From positions 434,001 through 498,000 of the forward strand of contig NZ_JAGFNU010000001.1 of assembly GCF_018457175.1 (NCBI RefSeq): a stretch of 64,000 bases of DNA, in the 5' to 3' direction. Below, piece after piece: positions 16,893 through 28,500 of this stretch (the first letter of the stretch is position 1; each line of letters starts with the position of its first letter). The notes below the pieces were generated by a model, which was not told the origin of the DNA, searched no databases, and saw only the letters and a list, made by a program, of their open reading frames with translations. This DNA comes from Pseudohalocynthiibacter aestuariivivens (lineage in GTDB: Bacteria > Pseudomonadota > Alphaproteobacteria > Rhodobacterales > Rhodobacteraceae). Both the position numbers and the translations under genes were made by a program.

Positions 16893-17974
16893 TACGCGGT
16901 CTCCGCTGTGCCAATGCGAACGCGGAAGTTCGACAGAACATCGCTCGCGAGAATGAAGAAAAGAAGCATGCCCTGAAACGCCTTGATAGACGCCGCAGGC
17001 AGGCCAAGGTTTGATTGGGCGATATCGCCACCAACAGACGTCAGCGCAAGAAGCATGCCGGCAAACAATATGCCAACCGGGTGCAATCGGCCCAAGAAAG
17101 CCACAATGATTGCAGTAAAGCCGAGGCCCTGATTGAAATCGACACTGATCTGGCCCATCGGGCCTGCGACCTCAAACATCCCTGCGACACCTGCAAGCGC
17201 ACCTGAAAGTCCCATACAAAATATGATCAGAAGGTTTGGGCGTACCCCTGCGAAGCGGGCCGCGCGTGGCGCCTGACCCGTTAGCCGGATCTGGTACCCA
17301 ATGATGTGACGGTTCAGCAAAACATATGCGGCAATCACAGCAAGCAGCGCTGCGATCACGCCCCAGTGGATGCCCGTGCCAGCAATAATTTCTGCGTTTG
17401 ATGCTGCTTCATACTGCTGAAGGTTGCGTGACCCCGGAAAGCCGTGACCTTCCGGATTTTTCAGCAAACCAAAAGAGACAGAGGACAGGATGTGTTCGGC
17501 CACATAGACCAACATCAGTGAAACAAGAATTTCGTTGGTGCCAAAGCGGGTCTTCAACAATGCTGGGATTAGCGCCCACAGCATGCCGCCAAAAGCACCG
17601 GCAATGACCATTAGCGGGAAGATAAACCAGTAATCGGCTGGATAAAACGCAAGCCCGGCACCGGCTCCGAAAATTGCACCTAGAATAAACTGCCCTTCAG
17701 CTCCGATGTTCCAGACTCCTGCCCGAAAACCTAAAGACAAGCCTATGCCAATCAGGATCAGTGGTGCGGCCTTAATTAGTATCTGTGGGCGATAGTACCA
17801 CGCAAATTCACTGAACAGCGGGTCCCAGAAAATTGTCCGGATCGCCTCGATCGGGGCTTTGCCCAGCAGCGCAAACAAAAGACCACCTGCGATCATCGTC
17901 GCGACAACGGCAATGATGGGGGTAAGCAGCGTCCAAAACTGCGAAGGTTGTGGGCGTTTCTCAAGCCTAAACAT
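16892..17974 (-). CDS. ABC transporter permease (YufP/NupP-like)
   Basis: A 360-residue inner-membrane permease, first of the pair. It shows GLSLGFRAGVWNIGAEGQF, the family hallmark near the N-terminal third, and LIRLTGQAPRAARFAGV-like coupling loop (residues IGYQIRLTGQAPRAARFAGV). ATG 17974 is chosen because GGAGG sits six bases upstream; a TTG at 17980 is possible. It overlaps the ATPase gene by eight bases. Confidence 0.92.
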   Translation of the reverse strand: MFRLEKRPQPSQFWTLLTPIIAVVATMIAGGLLFALLGKAPIEAIRTIFWDPLFSEFAWYYRPQILIKAAPLILIGIGLSLGFRAGVWNIGAEGQFILGAIFGAGAGLAFYPADYWFIFPLMVIAGAFGGMLWALIPALLKTRFGTNEILVSLMLVYVAEHILSSVSFGLLKNPEGHGFPGSRNLQQYEAASNAEIIAGTGIHWGVIAALLAVIAAYVLLNRHIIGYQIRLTGQAPRAARFAGVRPNLLIIFCMGLSGALAGVAGMFEVAGPMGQISVDFNQGLGFTAIIVAFLGRLHPVGILFAGMLLALTSVGGDIAQSNLGLPAASIKAFQGMLLFFILASDVLSNFRVRIGTAETA

Positions 17975-19493
17975 GGGCAACCTCCATACCGTGTGCGCCG
18001 CCCATCATCAGGCCGATCTCGTTAATTGTCAGTCCGAGCGCAGGACGCGGCTCTGTCAGGCGGCCTTCGTTCAATGCAGCAAAGCTGTCTGATATTTCCA
18101 TAAGTTCATCCAAATCCTGACTGATCACGATAACTGCAGCGCCTTCGGCCGTCAGGTCGAGCAGCGACTGGCGGATCGCAGCTGCGGCAGAAGCGTCAAC
18201 ACCCCAGGTCGGTTGGTTCACAACCAACACGTCCGGGCGTTGCAGGACCTCGCGACCAACCACAAATTTCTGCAAATTCCCACCAGACAAAGATCTGGCC
18301 GCATTGCCTGCTCCGGGTGTGCGTACATCAAATTCCTCAATTACCTTTTCCGCGAATGCGCGGATCGCGGGCCATTTCAGGAATCCGTGGTTTGTCAGTT
18401 TTTCGCGAATTGCACCTGTCAGCAGCGCGTTTTCTGTAAGGCTCATGTCAGGCGCTGCTGCGTGGCCAAGCCGTTCTTCGGGCGCTGCAAGTATTGCAAG
18501 GTGTCTGCGTTCATTTGGACCCAGCGCGCCAACTGGTGTTCCGTTGACTAAAACGGCACCTGCATCCGCGCGAACCTCGCCTGACAGGGCGGCGAGTAGT
18601 TCATCCTGCCCATTCCCGGCAACGCCGCAGATGCCCAGCACTTCACCAGCACGGACTGTGAAACTCACATTTTTCAGGGACGTACCAAAGGCGTTGGGGG
18701 ACTCAGCGGACAGGTTTTTGACTTCCAGCACTACATCACCAACGTCGCGCGGTGCACGCACCGGGACGTGAAGAATCTGGCCAACCATCATTTCTGCAAG
18801 CTCAGTCGCTGTTTTCTCACGTGGGTTACACGTGCCAACAACTTTCCCAAGCCGCAAAACGGTTGCGCTGTCACACAGGTTACGGATTTCTTCAAGCTTA
18901 TGAGAAATATAAAGAATTGCAGTTCCTTCTGCAGAGAGTTTGCGCAGGGTTTCGAACAGGATTTCTACTTCTTGAGGGGTCAGGACGCTGGTTGGCTCGT
19001 CCATGATCAAAAGTTTCGGGTCCTGTAAAAGACAACGAATGATTTCCACCCGCTGACGTTCACCCGCCGAAAGGTTTCCCACGATAGCAGCCGGATCAAG
19101 CGGCAAACCATAAGTCTCACTTACGTCGCGAATACGGGCAGCCAACTGGCTTTGTGGAGGTGGATTCTCCATTCCAAGAGCAATGTTTTCGGCAACATTA
19201 AGTGCATCAAACAACGAAAAATGTTGGAACACCATCGCAACCCCGTCTGCGCGGGCTGCGCGTGGCTCGGATGGCTCATATGGTGCACCGCGAAGTGTCA
19301 TGCTGCCAGAATCCGGGCGCACAAGACCGTAAATCATTTTTACGAGCGTTGATTTTCCGGCACCATTCTCGCCAAGCAAGGCGTGCACTTCGCCTTCGGC
19401 AATTGTGAAGGAAACATCGCTGTTGGCGACGACGCCGGGATAGGCTTTGGTCAGCCCGTCAACCGTCAACAATATGGGGGCGGTTTGGGTCAC
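17967..19493 (-). CDS. ABC transporter ATP-binding protein, two ABC domains (YufO/NupO-like)
   Basis: A 508-residue protein with two nucleotide-binding domains. The first is complete: Walker A GENGAGKST, signature LSAGERQ, Walker B LLIMDEPTS. The second is degenerate as usual in this family: GVAGNGQDEL in place of Walker A, signature LSGGNLQ, and NQPTWG where the catalytic DE should be. It energises the purine/nucleoside importer. Start is GTG 19493, which overlaps the xdhC stop as GTGA. Confidence 0.95.
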   Translation of the reverse strand: MTQTAPILLTVDGLTKAYPGVVANSDVSFTIAEGEVHALLGENGAGKSTLVKMIYGLVRPDSGSMTLRGAPYEPSEPRAARADGVAMVFQHFSLFDALNVAENIALGMENPPPQSQLAARIRDVSETYGLPLDPAAIVGNLSAGERQRVEIIRCLLQDPKLLIMDEPTSVLTPQEVEILFETLRKLSAEGTAILYISHKLEEIRNLCDSATVLRLGKVVGTCNPREKTATELAEMMVGQILHVPVRAPRDVGDVVLEVKNLSAESPNAFGTSLKNVSFTVRAGEVLGICGVAGNGQDELLAALSGEVRADAGAVLVNGTPVGALGPNERRHLAILAAPEERLGHAAAPDMSLTENALLTGAIREKLTNHGFLKWPAIRAFAEKVIEEFDVRTPGAGNAARSLSGGNLQKFVVGREVLQRPDVLVVNQPTWGVDASAAAAIRQSLLDLTAEGAAVIVISQDLDELMEISDSFAALNEGRLTEPRPALGLTINEIGLMMGGAHGMEVAHV

Positions 19494-20434
19494 GATGCGA
19501 TCTCCTTGGGTGTGTCGAGTTGCGTGCGCATTTGCAAAAAGGTTTGTGCAACACTGATGGCAATGGCTTGTGGTTCTTTGCCAAGCGCGGGATCACCAAT
19601 CGGGCAGGTGATGCGGTTGATCTGTGTCTTGGTATGACCCAGTGAAGCAAGGCGCTTTTTAAAGCGCGCCCATTTGGTGGCGGAACCGATGAGACCAAGG
19701 CTTGCGAAGGGACGAGACAGAAGGCTATGGCAAAGCTCCAAATCCAGAGCATGGCTATATGTCATGACCAAATGATGCGCATCCGGGGGTGCGTAGGAAC
19801 TTAGCGAAGCGGGATTGGCGGCGATAACCGGCACCACACCATCAGGCAAAGATTCAGGAAATTTTTCAGGACATGTGTCTATCAGCGTAACAGTGTATGG
19901 CGATAGCGGTGCCAGAACCGACGCAAGCGCACGGCCAACGTGGCCGGCCCCGTAAATCCAGACAGGTATGGGACGTGGTGAAATGGTTTCTGCAACCCAA
20001 CCATCCGTGTACATCGGGGCGTCTGCGGCTTCACTAGCCGAGCGAAGCAACGTCGCGGGTACAACCGAAGCCGCGTCTGGTTTGACCGGGCGCATGAAGA
20101 CACCTTCAACACCACCGCGATCGGGCAGGTCTTCAGATGCAAATCTTTCCAGAAGAAGCGTCACCGACCCGCCGCAGCATTGACCGAGCGCTGGGCCCAG
20201 CGGTTTTGTCTGCACCAGCGTGATCGATTGGTCGCCCAACATTCTGCGCGCTTCCGATGTTGCGTCATATTCCAACGCGCCACCGCCTATGGTGCCAGAC
20301 TGGCCCGTTTCCCAGACCAGCATTGCTGCCCCGGCTTCACGAGGGGCGGAGCCACGTGTGCTGAGCACAACAACACGGATAACAGGCCCATGTTCAGCAA
20401 GCGTTGCTGAGAGTTTGGCGCGATCTATGCTCAT
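19490..20434 (-). CDS. xdhC: Xanthine dehydrogenase accessory protein XdhC
   Basis: A 314-residue protein that, in Rhodobacter, binds molybdenum cofactor and helps its sulfuration and insertion into XdhB. The N-terminal domain carries VVLSTRGSAPREAGAAML and the conserved cysteine region GQCCGGSV; the C-terminal Rossmann domain has IYGAGHVGRALA. It overlaps xdhB and the transporter ATPase by four bases each. Confidence 0.95.
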   Translation of the reverse strand: MSIDRAKLSATLAEHGPVIRVVVLSTRGSAPREAGAAMLVWETGQSGTIGGGALEYDATSEARRMLGDQSITLVQTKPLGPALGQCCGGSVTLLLERFASEDLPDRGGVEGVFMRPVKPDAASVVPATLLRSASEAADAPMYTDGWVAETISPRPIPVWIYGAGHVGRALASVLAPLSPYTVTLIDTCPEKFPESLPDGVVPVIAANPASLSSYAPPDAHHLVMTYSHALDLELCHSLLSRPFASLGLIGSATKWARFKKRLASLGHTKTQINRITCPIGDPALGKEPQAIAISVAQTFLQMRTQLDTPKEIAS

Positions 20435-22776
20435 GCCGCACCTCGTTGTCTTGCAACTGCTGCCAGCACATGTTCTGCTGTTGCGGGTGCATCAAGTGAC
20501 ACATATTCAGAGCCGTCACCGCAGGCAGCGATTGCATCCGAAAGCGCCATAAGAACAGAAATTCCATGCATAAAAGGAGGCTCGCCAACAGCTTTTGACC
20601 GATAGATCGTATCTTCCCGGTTCGGTGTATCAAACAGCGAAACGTTAAACACGTCCGGACGGTCCGAACAGGCAGGAATCTTATAAGTCGAAGGCGCGTG
20701 TGTCCGAAGCTGGCCCTTGTCATCCCAGACCAATTCTTCGGTTGTGAGCCAGCCTGCACCCTGCACAAAGCCGCCTTCAACCTGCCCAATATCCAGCGCC
20801 GGGTTAAGCGAAGCGCCGGCATCATGCAGAATGTCAGTGCGTAAAATGCGGTTTTCCCCGGTCAAGGTGTCAATCACTACCTCGGAAACAGCGGCGCCGT
20901 AAGCAAAATAAAAGAATGGCCGCCCACGACCGGCAATCCTGTCCCACTTAATTTCAGGTGTCTTATAAAACCCTGTTGCAGACAGGCTGACGCGGTTTTC
21001 ATAGGCAAGTTTCGCAACCTCTTCAAAGCTGTAGCTTTCGCTGCCAACCAATACTTTGTCATCTGCGAAGACAACATCAGAGGCAGATGCCTGATGACGC
21101 TCTGCTAAAAACTCAGCCATTCTTTCCCGGATCGTGTCACACGCGGCCTTTACAGCCATTCCGTTCAGATCAGATCCGGAAGACGCTGCCGTCGCCGAGG
21201 TATTCGGAACTTTCGCGGTATCGGTTGCCGTGATCTTGATCTTTTCAAGGCTGACACCAAACCGGCTGGCCGCGACCTGTGCCACCTTCTGAAACAAACC
21301 CTGGCCCATTTCAGTGCCACCATGGTTCATATGGACCGAGCCATCCTGATAGACATGCACCAATGCACCTGCCTGATTAAGATGGGTCAACGTGAAGCTG
21401 ATGCCAAATTTGACCGGGGTGAGTGCTATACCCTTTTTCAGTACCGGATTCGCAGCATTCCACTTCACAATTGCTGCACGCCGCTTTTGGTATTCGGATG
21501 TTTCGGCCAGTTTTTTCGCCAAGGCGTTGATAACACAATCTTCAATCGGTTGATGATAGGGCGTTGTTTGTTTTTCTGCTGTTTTCTCCATTCCGGAAGT
21601 ATCCCCGCCGGAGGCTCCGGTGCTTGCACCATGCGCATCGCTGTAAAAGTTGACGGAGCGTACGGCAAAGGGATCGGCTTTCAGATGTGCTGCTATGTGG
21701 TCCATCACACGCTCTATACCAAGAACGCCCTGCGGCCCGCCAAATCCACGATAGGCCGTGGCGGATTGCATGTTGGTACGTAAACGGTGGCTTTCGATCC
21801 GCGCATTTGGCAGATGATAGGCATTGTCGGCATGAAGCATTGCCCGGTCAGCGACAGGTAAGGATAAATCCAACGCCCAACCACAACGCGTCATCTGATT
21901 AAAGGTGATGCCCTCAATCTGGCCGTTGTCATCAAAACCAACTTTATATGTGATGCGAAAATCATGGCGTTTCCCGGTGATGACCATGTCATCATCCCGG
22001 TCATAACGCATTTTGCACGGGCGGTTTGTAAGTCGCGCGGCAACCGCACAGCCGACGGCCAGCGCATTACCCTGACTTTCCTTGCCACCAAAGCCGCCGC
22101 CCATGCGCCGGATTTCTACCCGCACAGAATGCATCGGCTGGCCAATCGCCTCGGCCACTTTGTGCTGAATTTCAGTTGGGTGCTGCGTTGAGGAATGCAC
22201 CAGCATGTCCCCGCCTTCGAGCGGCAGCGCGAGGGCGGCTTGCCCCTCAAGGTAAAAATGCTCTTGTCCGCCCATTTCGAGCGTACCTTCAATCACATGA
22301 GGTGCTTTTGCCAGCGCGGCCTCTGCGTCCCCTTTGCTATAGATGCGCGGCCCGTCCTCAAAACGGCTGTTCGCGGCAAGCGCTTCTTCGATTGAAAAAA
22401 TCGCAGGTTTTTCGATGTACTTGATTTTGCCGAGCTTCGCAGCCTTGCGCGCGGCAAGGTGACTATTCGCAACGACCATGAATATCGGTTGGCCGACATA
22501 GTGCACCGGTCCGTCGGACAACAATGGCTCGTCATGGACAGATGGCGACACGTCATTTGCGGCTGGTAAATCCTCGGCTGTCAGAACGGCAACAACGCCG
22601 TTTGCAGCGCGAACCGCCGCAAGATCGATTGCTGTAAATTCGCCATGCGCAATTTCGCTCAGGCCAAATGCCAGATGCAGGCAGTTCGCAGGTGTCGGAA
22701 TGTCATCTACATAGCGGGCCTGACCAGTGACATGCAGGCGTGCTGCGTCATGAGGGAGGGATGTTGCAACACTCAT
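20431..22776 (-). CDS. xdhB: Xanthine dehydrogenase molybdopterin-binding subunit
   Basis: A 781-residue large subunit of xanthine dehydrogenase, oxidising hypoxanthine and xanthine to urate. It starts with [15 protein letters not shown], has the molybdopterin motif [13 protein letters not shown], the arginine-containing substrate region [11 protein letters not shown], and near the end [11 protein letters not shown] holding the catalytic glutamate. AYRGFGG rather than AYRCSFR distinguishes it clearly from CO dehydrogenase. ATGA overlaps on both sides. Confidence 0.97.
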   Translation of the reverse strand: MSVATSLPHDAARLHVTGQARYVDDIPTPANCLHLAFGLSEIAHGEFTAIDLAAVRAANGVVAVLTAEDLPAANDVSPSVHDEPLLSDGPVHYVGQPIFMVVANSHLAARKAAKLGKIKYIEKPAIFSIEEALAANSRFEDGPRIYSKGDAEAALAKAPHVIEGTLEMGGQEHFYLEGQAALALPLEGGDMLVHSSTQHPTEIQHKVAEAIGQPMHSVRVEIRRMGGGFGGKESQGNALAVGCAVAARLTNRPCKMRYDRDDDMVITGKRHDFRITYKVGFDDNGQIEGITFNQMTRCGWALDLSLPVADRAMLHADNAYHLPNARIESHRLRTNMQSATAYRGFGGPQGVLGIERVMDHIAAHLKADPFAVRSVNFYSDAHGASTGASGGDTSGMEKTAEKQTTPYHQPIEDCVINALAKKLAETSEYQKRRAAIVKWNAANPVLKKGIALTPVKFGISFTLTHLNQAGALVHVYQDGSVHMNHGGTEMGQGLFQKVAQVAASRFGVSLEKIKITATDTAKVPNTSATAASSGSDLNGMAVKAACDTIRERMAEFLAERHQASASDVVFADDKVLVGSESYSFEEVAKLAYENRVSLSATGFYKTPEIKWDRIAGRGRPFFYFAYGAAVSEVVIDTLTGENRILRTDILHDAGASLNPALDIGQVEGGFVQGAGWLTTEELVWDDKGQLRTHAPSTYKIPACSDRPDVFNVSLFDTPNREDTIYRSKAVGEPPFMHGISVLMALSDAIAACGDGSEYVSLDAPATAEHVLAAVARQRGAA

Positions 22777-24152
22777 GCGCGGACCTCCAGAACATTTGTC
22801 GCAGTGCCTTCGGTCTCGGCAAAAAAGCGATCCAGAAGGTTTTGCGCAGATTGAAGCCGATACGTCGCAGAAGCGCGCATATCACTTAATGGAGTGAAAT
22901 CTTTGGTGAAGGCCGGGCGGGCCGCTGCAATTGTTTCTGCTGTCCAAGGCTGGCCAATAAGTGCGGCTTCAACATGCGAGGCGCGCTTTGGTATTCCGGC
23001 CATACCACCAAAGGCGATCCGGACGGCCGTAACCTGATCGTGTTCGATCATAATGTTAAAACATCCGCAGACCGCAGAAATATCCTGATCAAAGCGTTTT
23101 GAGATTTTGTAACACCGAAGATGATCGGGCTGGCGTGGAATGCTGATTGCTTCAACAAACTCTCCGGGTTCGCGGTCTTGTTTGCCATAGTCTATAAAGA
23201 AGTCCTCAAGCGACAGGCTGCGCCGCCTGTCTCCCTTGCGCAGATAAAGCGTGGCACCAAGCGCGATCAAGGCGGGTGGGCCGTCCCCAATTGGGGAACC
23301 GTTGGCAATATTACCCCCTATAGTTGCCGCATTACGCACCTGAGTGGAGCCATAGCGGCGGATCATCTCGGCAAATGACGGGTGGTGTTCCGACATTAGT
23401 GTACCAAGATCGGTGATGGTAACCCCGGCGCCTATGTGAATGTCTTCGTCGGAAACTGAAGTATCTTTCAGATCTTGAACACCATTCAAAAAAGCAACCG
23501 GGCCAAGATCGCGCAATTGCTTGGTAACCCAAAGCCCGACGTCCGTTGCGCCACCAATCAGAGTTGCGTCTGGATGTGCCTCATACCACTGGGCCAACTC
23601 GTCTGCAGTGCGTGGCAATGCCAGAGTGTCGCTTTCGATCGGCTCGGCAATCGGCGTGTCTGGAGCGCCAGAAAGCCAAACCGGTACGGGTTCGCTCGCG
23701 GCTGTTTTTGCAGCCTGAACAATCGGCGCATACCCGGTGCAGCGGCAGAGGTTGCCAGCAAGCTGATCATCATAGTCGGTAGCGCCATTCAAATGTGCTG
23801 TGGCCATCGACATCACAAAACCTGGCGTGCAGAACCCGCATTGGGACCCGTGATGGTCTACCATGGCCTGTTGCACAGGGTGTAGTTCACCATCCGGTCC
23901 ACTCAGGCCCTCAACCGTACGAACAGATTTGCCGTTCAACTGCGGCAGAAACAGGATACAGGCGTTCATTGCCCGCACACCAGTTTCGTCGCTGACCATG
24001 ACAGTGCAGGCCCCGCAATCGCCTTCGTTGCAGCCTTCCTTTGTTCCAGTCATGCCTTTATCTTCGCGTAACCAGTCAAGAAGTGTGCGTGTCGGCGACG
24101 CGTTGGTCAGACAGACAGAATCCCCATTCAAGAGAAACGCAATCTGGCTCAT
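22773..24152 (-). CDS. xdhA: Xanthine dehydrogenase small subunit (2Fe-2S and FAD domains)
   Basis: A 459-residue subunit with two [2Fe-2S] clusters and FAD. The first cluster uses C41, C46 and C49 in [12 protein letters not shown] plus a later cysteine; the second uses CGFCTPG and CRCTGY. The FAD domain shows [14 protein letters not shown] and [14 protein letters not shown]. Electrons pass from the molybdenum subunit to NAD. It is the first gene of the eight-gene purine operon. Confidence 0.97.
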   Translation of the reverse strand: MSQIAFLLNGDSVCLTNASPTRTLLDWLREDKGMTGTKEGCNEGDCGACTVMVSDETGVRAMNACILFLPQLNGKSVRTVEGLSGPDGELHPVQQAMVDHHGSQCGFCTPGFVMSMATAHLNGATDYDDQLAGNLCRCTGYAPIVQAAKTAASEPVPVWLSGAPDTPIAEPIESDTLALPRTADELAQWYEAHPDATLIGGATDVGLWVTKQLRDLGPVAFLNGVQDLKDTSVSDEDIHIGAGVTITDLGTLMSEHHPSFAEMIRRYGSTQVRNAATIGGNIANGSPIGDGPPALIALGATLYLRKGDRRRSLSLEDFFIDYGKQDREPGEFVEAISIPRQPDHLRCYKISKRFDQDISAVCGCFNIMIEHDQVTAVRIAFGGMAGIPKRASHVEAALIGQPWTAETIAAARPAFTKDFTPLSDMRASATYRLQSAQNLLDRFFAETEGTATNVLEVRA

Positions 24153-24471
24153 GAGTTTTCCAATGTCGCTTTCTGTTTGGAGGGATGTTACCCTCTTTGC
24201 GCTGGCCCGATGCGACGTAAAGCCAGTGGCGCCTTCCCTATTGTGCTTTCAGGAAAGCTGCAAAATCGTCTTGTGGCAAGAAATGAATCGCTGCTGAGGC
24301 GAAAAAGAGTTTCAAGATTTTCAATCTAATCGATAGATTTTGTGATTTTACTGGAAAATATATGTGCAAACAAAGTTTAAAGTTTTCAAAATGGCCGCTT
24401 GGCAATAGGCTATCTTAACTATTGGTTTATGGACCTAAAACAAGCATCGGCAGGCAAACAGGAGACCCGTC
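24153..24471. other. Intergenic region between xdhA and a divergent exported-protein gene
   Basis: About 320 bases without a gene, AT-rich from 24300 on. It must hold the promoter of the purine operon (minus) and of the exported protein (plus). The only structured sequence I see is the inverted repeat listed at 24323-24339. Confidence 0.6.
24323..24339. promoter_or_regulatory. Inverted repeat upstream of xdhA, candidate operator
   Basis: AATCTA-N5-TAGATT, about 170 bases upstream of the xdhA start. The length and spacing would suit a dimeric regulator, but no regulator gene is adjacent. Confidence 0.35.
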
Positions 24472-24909
24472 ATGGCACGTATTTTTTTCTTAGCACTTTT
24501 TTCAGCAAGTCTTTTAAACGTCTCTGCGGCGTCTGCGCAGAGCATTAAATTTGGCGATGACAATGGTGATTACGCTCTTGATTCCGAATGTGATGACCCA
24601 CGGTTTGTTGGCTGGGGCGTGGCAACATCCACGAGCGAAGAGAATATAATGCATGACGCATCAGATTGTCAGAAGCTGTTTAATCTGGGCCAGATCCGGC
24701 TAAACCGCACGAAAGAGCAATCAAATGTTTCCGAATGTGCGATGATCAATTTTGGCGACAACAGCTCAGAATGGGCGCGGGACAATGAATGCGATGACCC
24801 CCGGTTCACGGGTGGCCGCGCAGACGACATTCTGAATTTCGAAGATATCGGTGCTGACGCTGACGACTGTCAGTTGCTTTGTCGGAATGGAACAATCTGG
24901 CTTCGTTGA
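24472..24909 (+). CDS. Exported protein with two ECDDPRF repeats
   Basis: A 145-residue protein with a signal peptide (LLNVSAASAQ, cut before SIKFG). The mature chain is two copies of a unit of about 60 residues: FGDDNGDYALDSECDDPRFVG ... (first 20 residues FGDDNGDYALDSECDDPRFV) and FGDNSSEWARDNECDDPRFT. Each repeat is followed by an acidic linker and a D-A-D-D-C or D-A-S-D-C segment, so cysteines come in pairs that could be disulfide-bonded. I recall the F-G-D-D...ECDDPRF unit as an accessory repeat in alphaproteobacterial exported proteins, but no function is known. Divergent from xdhA. Confidence 0.8.
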   Translation: MARIFFLALFSASLLNVSAASAQSIKFGDDNGDYALDSECDDPRFVGWGVATSTSEENIMHDASDCQKLFNLGQIRLNRTKEQSNVSECAMINFGDNSSEWARDNECDDPRFTGGRADDILNFEDIGADADDCQLLCRNGTIWLR

Positions 24910-24962
24910 AGCGGGTTTGGCTCGGCGTTAGTAGGGTGCGAAAGCTGTAGTTCAGGACGTGA

Positions 24963-25361
24963 TTAACCTCTGGTGTAATCTGGCCCGATACACGTTGGTA
25001 GATTATCAGCAAGTTTCAACCAAGGAAGCTTTTCCTCGTAGGCAACGTGGAGCGTTGGTTCAAATTTCTCTGGTTCGTCCATTGCGGCTACATAGAGGTG
25101 CATGACACCCGACATTTTTTCTGATCGAAACGAAAGCGGCGTGCCGCAGTTTTCGCAGAAGGTTCTTTCGACACCCGGAGATGATTTATAGACTTTGGGT
25201 GCTTCGCTGGTCCATCGCCATTGAGTGTCTAGCACGCCAATATAGGTTGTCATTGGCGCAGAGCACTGCCTTCGGCAACTTTCACAATGGCAGTTGACGC
25301 AAGTTTGGACAGGTGGGTCGACTTCGAACCTGGTGGCTCCACACAAACAACGACCGCACAT
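24963..25361 (-). CDS. GFA-family (glutathione-dependent formaldehyde-activating-like) zinc protein
   Basis: A 132-residue protein of the GFA/CENP-V-like fold. It begins MCGRCLCGATRFEV and has the zinc-binding CVNCHCESCRRQ and FCENCGTPLSF motifs. Many such proteins are annotated as S-(hydroxymethyl)glutathione synthase-like, but the true role is usually unknown. ATG 25361 is chosen because AGGAG precedes it and the domain starts there; the open frame extends 30 codons upstream without family sequence. Confidence 0.88.
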   Translation of the reverse strand: MCGRCLCGATRFEVDPPVQTCVNCHCESCRRQCSAPMTTYIGVLDTQWRWTSEAPKVYKSSPGVERTFCENCGTPLSFRSEKMSGVMHLYVAAMDEPEKFEPTLHVAYEEKLPWLKLADNLPTCIGPDYTRG

Positions 25362-25579
25362 CTTTGATCTCCTCATAAATATTGCAAGTTTCAAGGCGCG
25401 AATGGCTCGGGTCGCATTCAAATGCGTATCGATAATGGACACTGGCGACACTTTTGGGGAAAGGGTTTTACACCAACTCCCGCAGAGCGGACTTTACCAT
25501 ATTGCTGTCTCTCTTTATTTCGTTGCAGCACGCAGTTTATCTGGTTTCCCTGAAAAGCATCGGTCGCTAAGCTGACGCC

Positions 25580-28500
25580 ATGACTGCTGATCCCCGATTC
25601 ATTCACCTGCGCGTCCATACGGAATACTCTCTTCTAGAGGGTGCCGTTCCCGTCAAAAAACTGCCCGGCCTTTGCGCAAAACATGAAATGCCAGCGGTTG
25701 CGATCACTGACACCAACAACATGTTCGCCGCATTGGAGTTTTCTGTCACCGCGTCAGAGGCGGGGGTGCAACCCATCATTGGCTGTCAAGTCGATCTGAG
25801 TTTTGATAAGGCTGCCCCCGGCGAACGGCCACGGCCACCGGCTGCTGTTGTATTGCTTGCGAAAAACGAAGCTGGCTATGAAAACCTGATGAAGCTTTCT
25901 TCGTGCCTTTACGTCGATGCCGGGGAGGAGCTCCCACAAGTCACTTTGGAAGAGCTTGAGGCGCATTCAGGTGGTTTGATTTGCTTGACGGGTGGGCCTG
26001 AAGGCCCGGTTGGGATGTTTTTGCAAAACGGTCAAGGTCCAAAAGCCCAAGCGCTTATGGATCAACTGAAAGCAGCTTTTGCAGACCGTTTATATGTTGA
26101 ACTGCAGCGTCATCCGGGCGAGGGCGGGCAGTGCACTGAAGCAGAGCGTGCAACCGAACGCGGACTGGTGGAAATGGCCTATGCAATGGACCTGCCACTT
26201 GTTGCAACGAATGATGTCTATTTCCCAAACACTGAAATGTACGAGGCGCATGATGCGCTGATCTGCATCGCTGATGGAGCATATGTAGATCAGCAAGAAC
26301 CGCGCCGCCGATTGACACCGCAACACTATTTCAAATCCCCGCAGGAAATGGCAACACTGTTTGCCGATCTGCCGGAAGCTTTGGAAAACACGGTAGAGAT
26401 CGCCAAGCGTTGTGCGTTTCAGGCGTACCGGCGTGACCCCATCCTACCAAAGTTTGCGGATGACGAAGTGGAAGAGCTTCGCCGTCAGGCAAATGCAGGA
26501 CTGAAAGAGCGTTTGGCCGTCATTCCGCACGCAGCGTCTGTTGAAGAGTATCAGGCGCGGTTGGATTTTGAGCTTGATATCATCGTCGGAATGGGGTTCC
26601 CTGGTTACTTTCTGATTGTTGCGGACTTTATTCATTGGGCTAAAGATCATGGTATTCCTGTTGGCCCCGGTCGGGGGTCTGGCGCTGGTTCGCTTGTGGC
26701 CTATGCGCTGACGATCACCGACCTTGACCCGCTACGCTATTCGCTTCTGTTTGAGCGATTCCTGAACCCAGAACGCGTTTCGATGCCGGATTTTGACATC
26801 GATTTCTGTATGGATCGCCGGGAAGAGGTTATCCGCTATGTGCAGGAAAAATATGGCCGTGACAAAGTCGGGCAGATCATAACTTTCGGTGCTTTACTGA
26901 GTAAGGCCGCTGTGCGCGATATTGGCCGTGTCTTACAGATGCCATACGGGCAGGTGGATCGAATCTCCAAAATGATCCCGGTCGAAGGTGTTAAGCCTGT
27001 CTCAATCCACAAAGCACTTGAGGATGAACCGCGCCTTCGTGAAGAGGCGCGCAATGAGGAAGTGGTCAAGCGATTGCTCGACTACGGAATGCAGGTCGAA
27101 GGGTTGTTGCGGAATGCGTCGACCCACGCGGCCGGTGTTGTGATTGGCGACAGACCGCTTGAGGCATTGGTGCCGCTTTATCAAGACCCGCGCTCTGATA
27201 TGCCCGCGACCCAGTTCAACATGAAATGGGTAGAGCAGGCCGGACTGGTCAAGTTCGACTTCCTGGGATTGAAGACGCTGACGGTGATCCAGAATGCGCT
27301 TGATCTGTTAAAACTGCGCGGTGTCGAGATTGATATTGGCACAATCCCTCTGGATGATGAGGCGACGTACAAGCTCTATGCCGCCGCGAAAACGGTTGCA
27401 GTATTCCAGGTGGAATCCAGCGGCATGATGGATGCGCTGAAACGGATGAAGCCGACCTGTATCGAAGATATCGTCGCCCTAGTCGCGCTGTATCGTCCTG
27501 GTCCGATGGAAAATATTCCAACCTATTGCGAGGTGAAGAACGGCCTGAAAGAGCTCGAGTCAATTCATCCGCTGATCGACCATATCCTTGAGGAAACCCA
27601 AGGTATCATCGTCTATCAGGAACAGGTGATGCAGATTGCGCAGGTCATGGGGGGCTATACGCTTGGTGGCGCTGACCTCTTGCGTCGCGCGATGGGGAAG
27701 AAGATCAAGGAAGCGATGGACGCGGAGCGTCCCAAATTTGAAGCCGGCGCCAAAGCCAATGGCGTTGATAAGAAAAAGGCGAGCGAAGTTTTCGATCTTC
27801 TCGAAAAGTTTGCGAACTACGGTTTCAACAAATCACACGCTGCCGCATATGCGGTGGTTAGCTACCAGACTGCGTGGCTCAAGACGAACTACCCGGTAGA
27901 GTTTATGGCCGGGGTCATGAACTGCGATATTCATTTGACAGACAAGCTCGCGGTTTATGCCGAGGAGGTACGAAAACCACTGGATCGTGACGGTTTGGGG
28001 ATCGAAATTGTTCCGCCTTGCGTCAACCGTTCTGAGGCGATGTTCAGCGTGTCAGAAGGTTGTGTCGTTTATGCGCTGGGCGCTCTTAAGAATGTTGGTG
28101 CAGATGCAATGGGTCTGGTTGTTGAAGGGCGTGGTGACAATCCCTTCGTGACGCTGTTCGATATGGCGCGCCGCGTTAATCTGAAGCGTGTCGGCAAAAG
28201 ACCGATGGAGATGCTGGCGCGTGCAGGTGCTTTTGATGAGCTCGACAAGAACCGCAGACGTGTCTTTGACAGCCTTGATGCGTTGGTAAACTACTCAGCC
28301 GCGATTCACGAACAGCGCGCGTCTAGTCAGGTTTCGCTGTTTGGTGAAGCTGGCGATGATTTGCCGGAGCCACGCTTGTCACCTGTTGAAGACTGGCTTC
28401 CAGCCGAGCGTCTGGGCGAAGAGTTCAAGGCAATCGGGTTCTATCTGTCAGGCCATCCGCTTGATGACTATGCACTGGCACTTAAGCGCAAAAAGGTGAT

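Noticed and set aside
20431-24152. xdhA/xdhB as a second CO dehydrogenase
   Set aside because: Large subunit has AYRGFGG, small subunit is fused 2Fe-2S and FAD as in XdhA, and XdhC with purine transporter genes follow.
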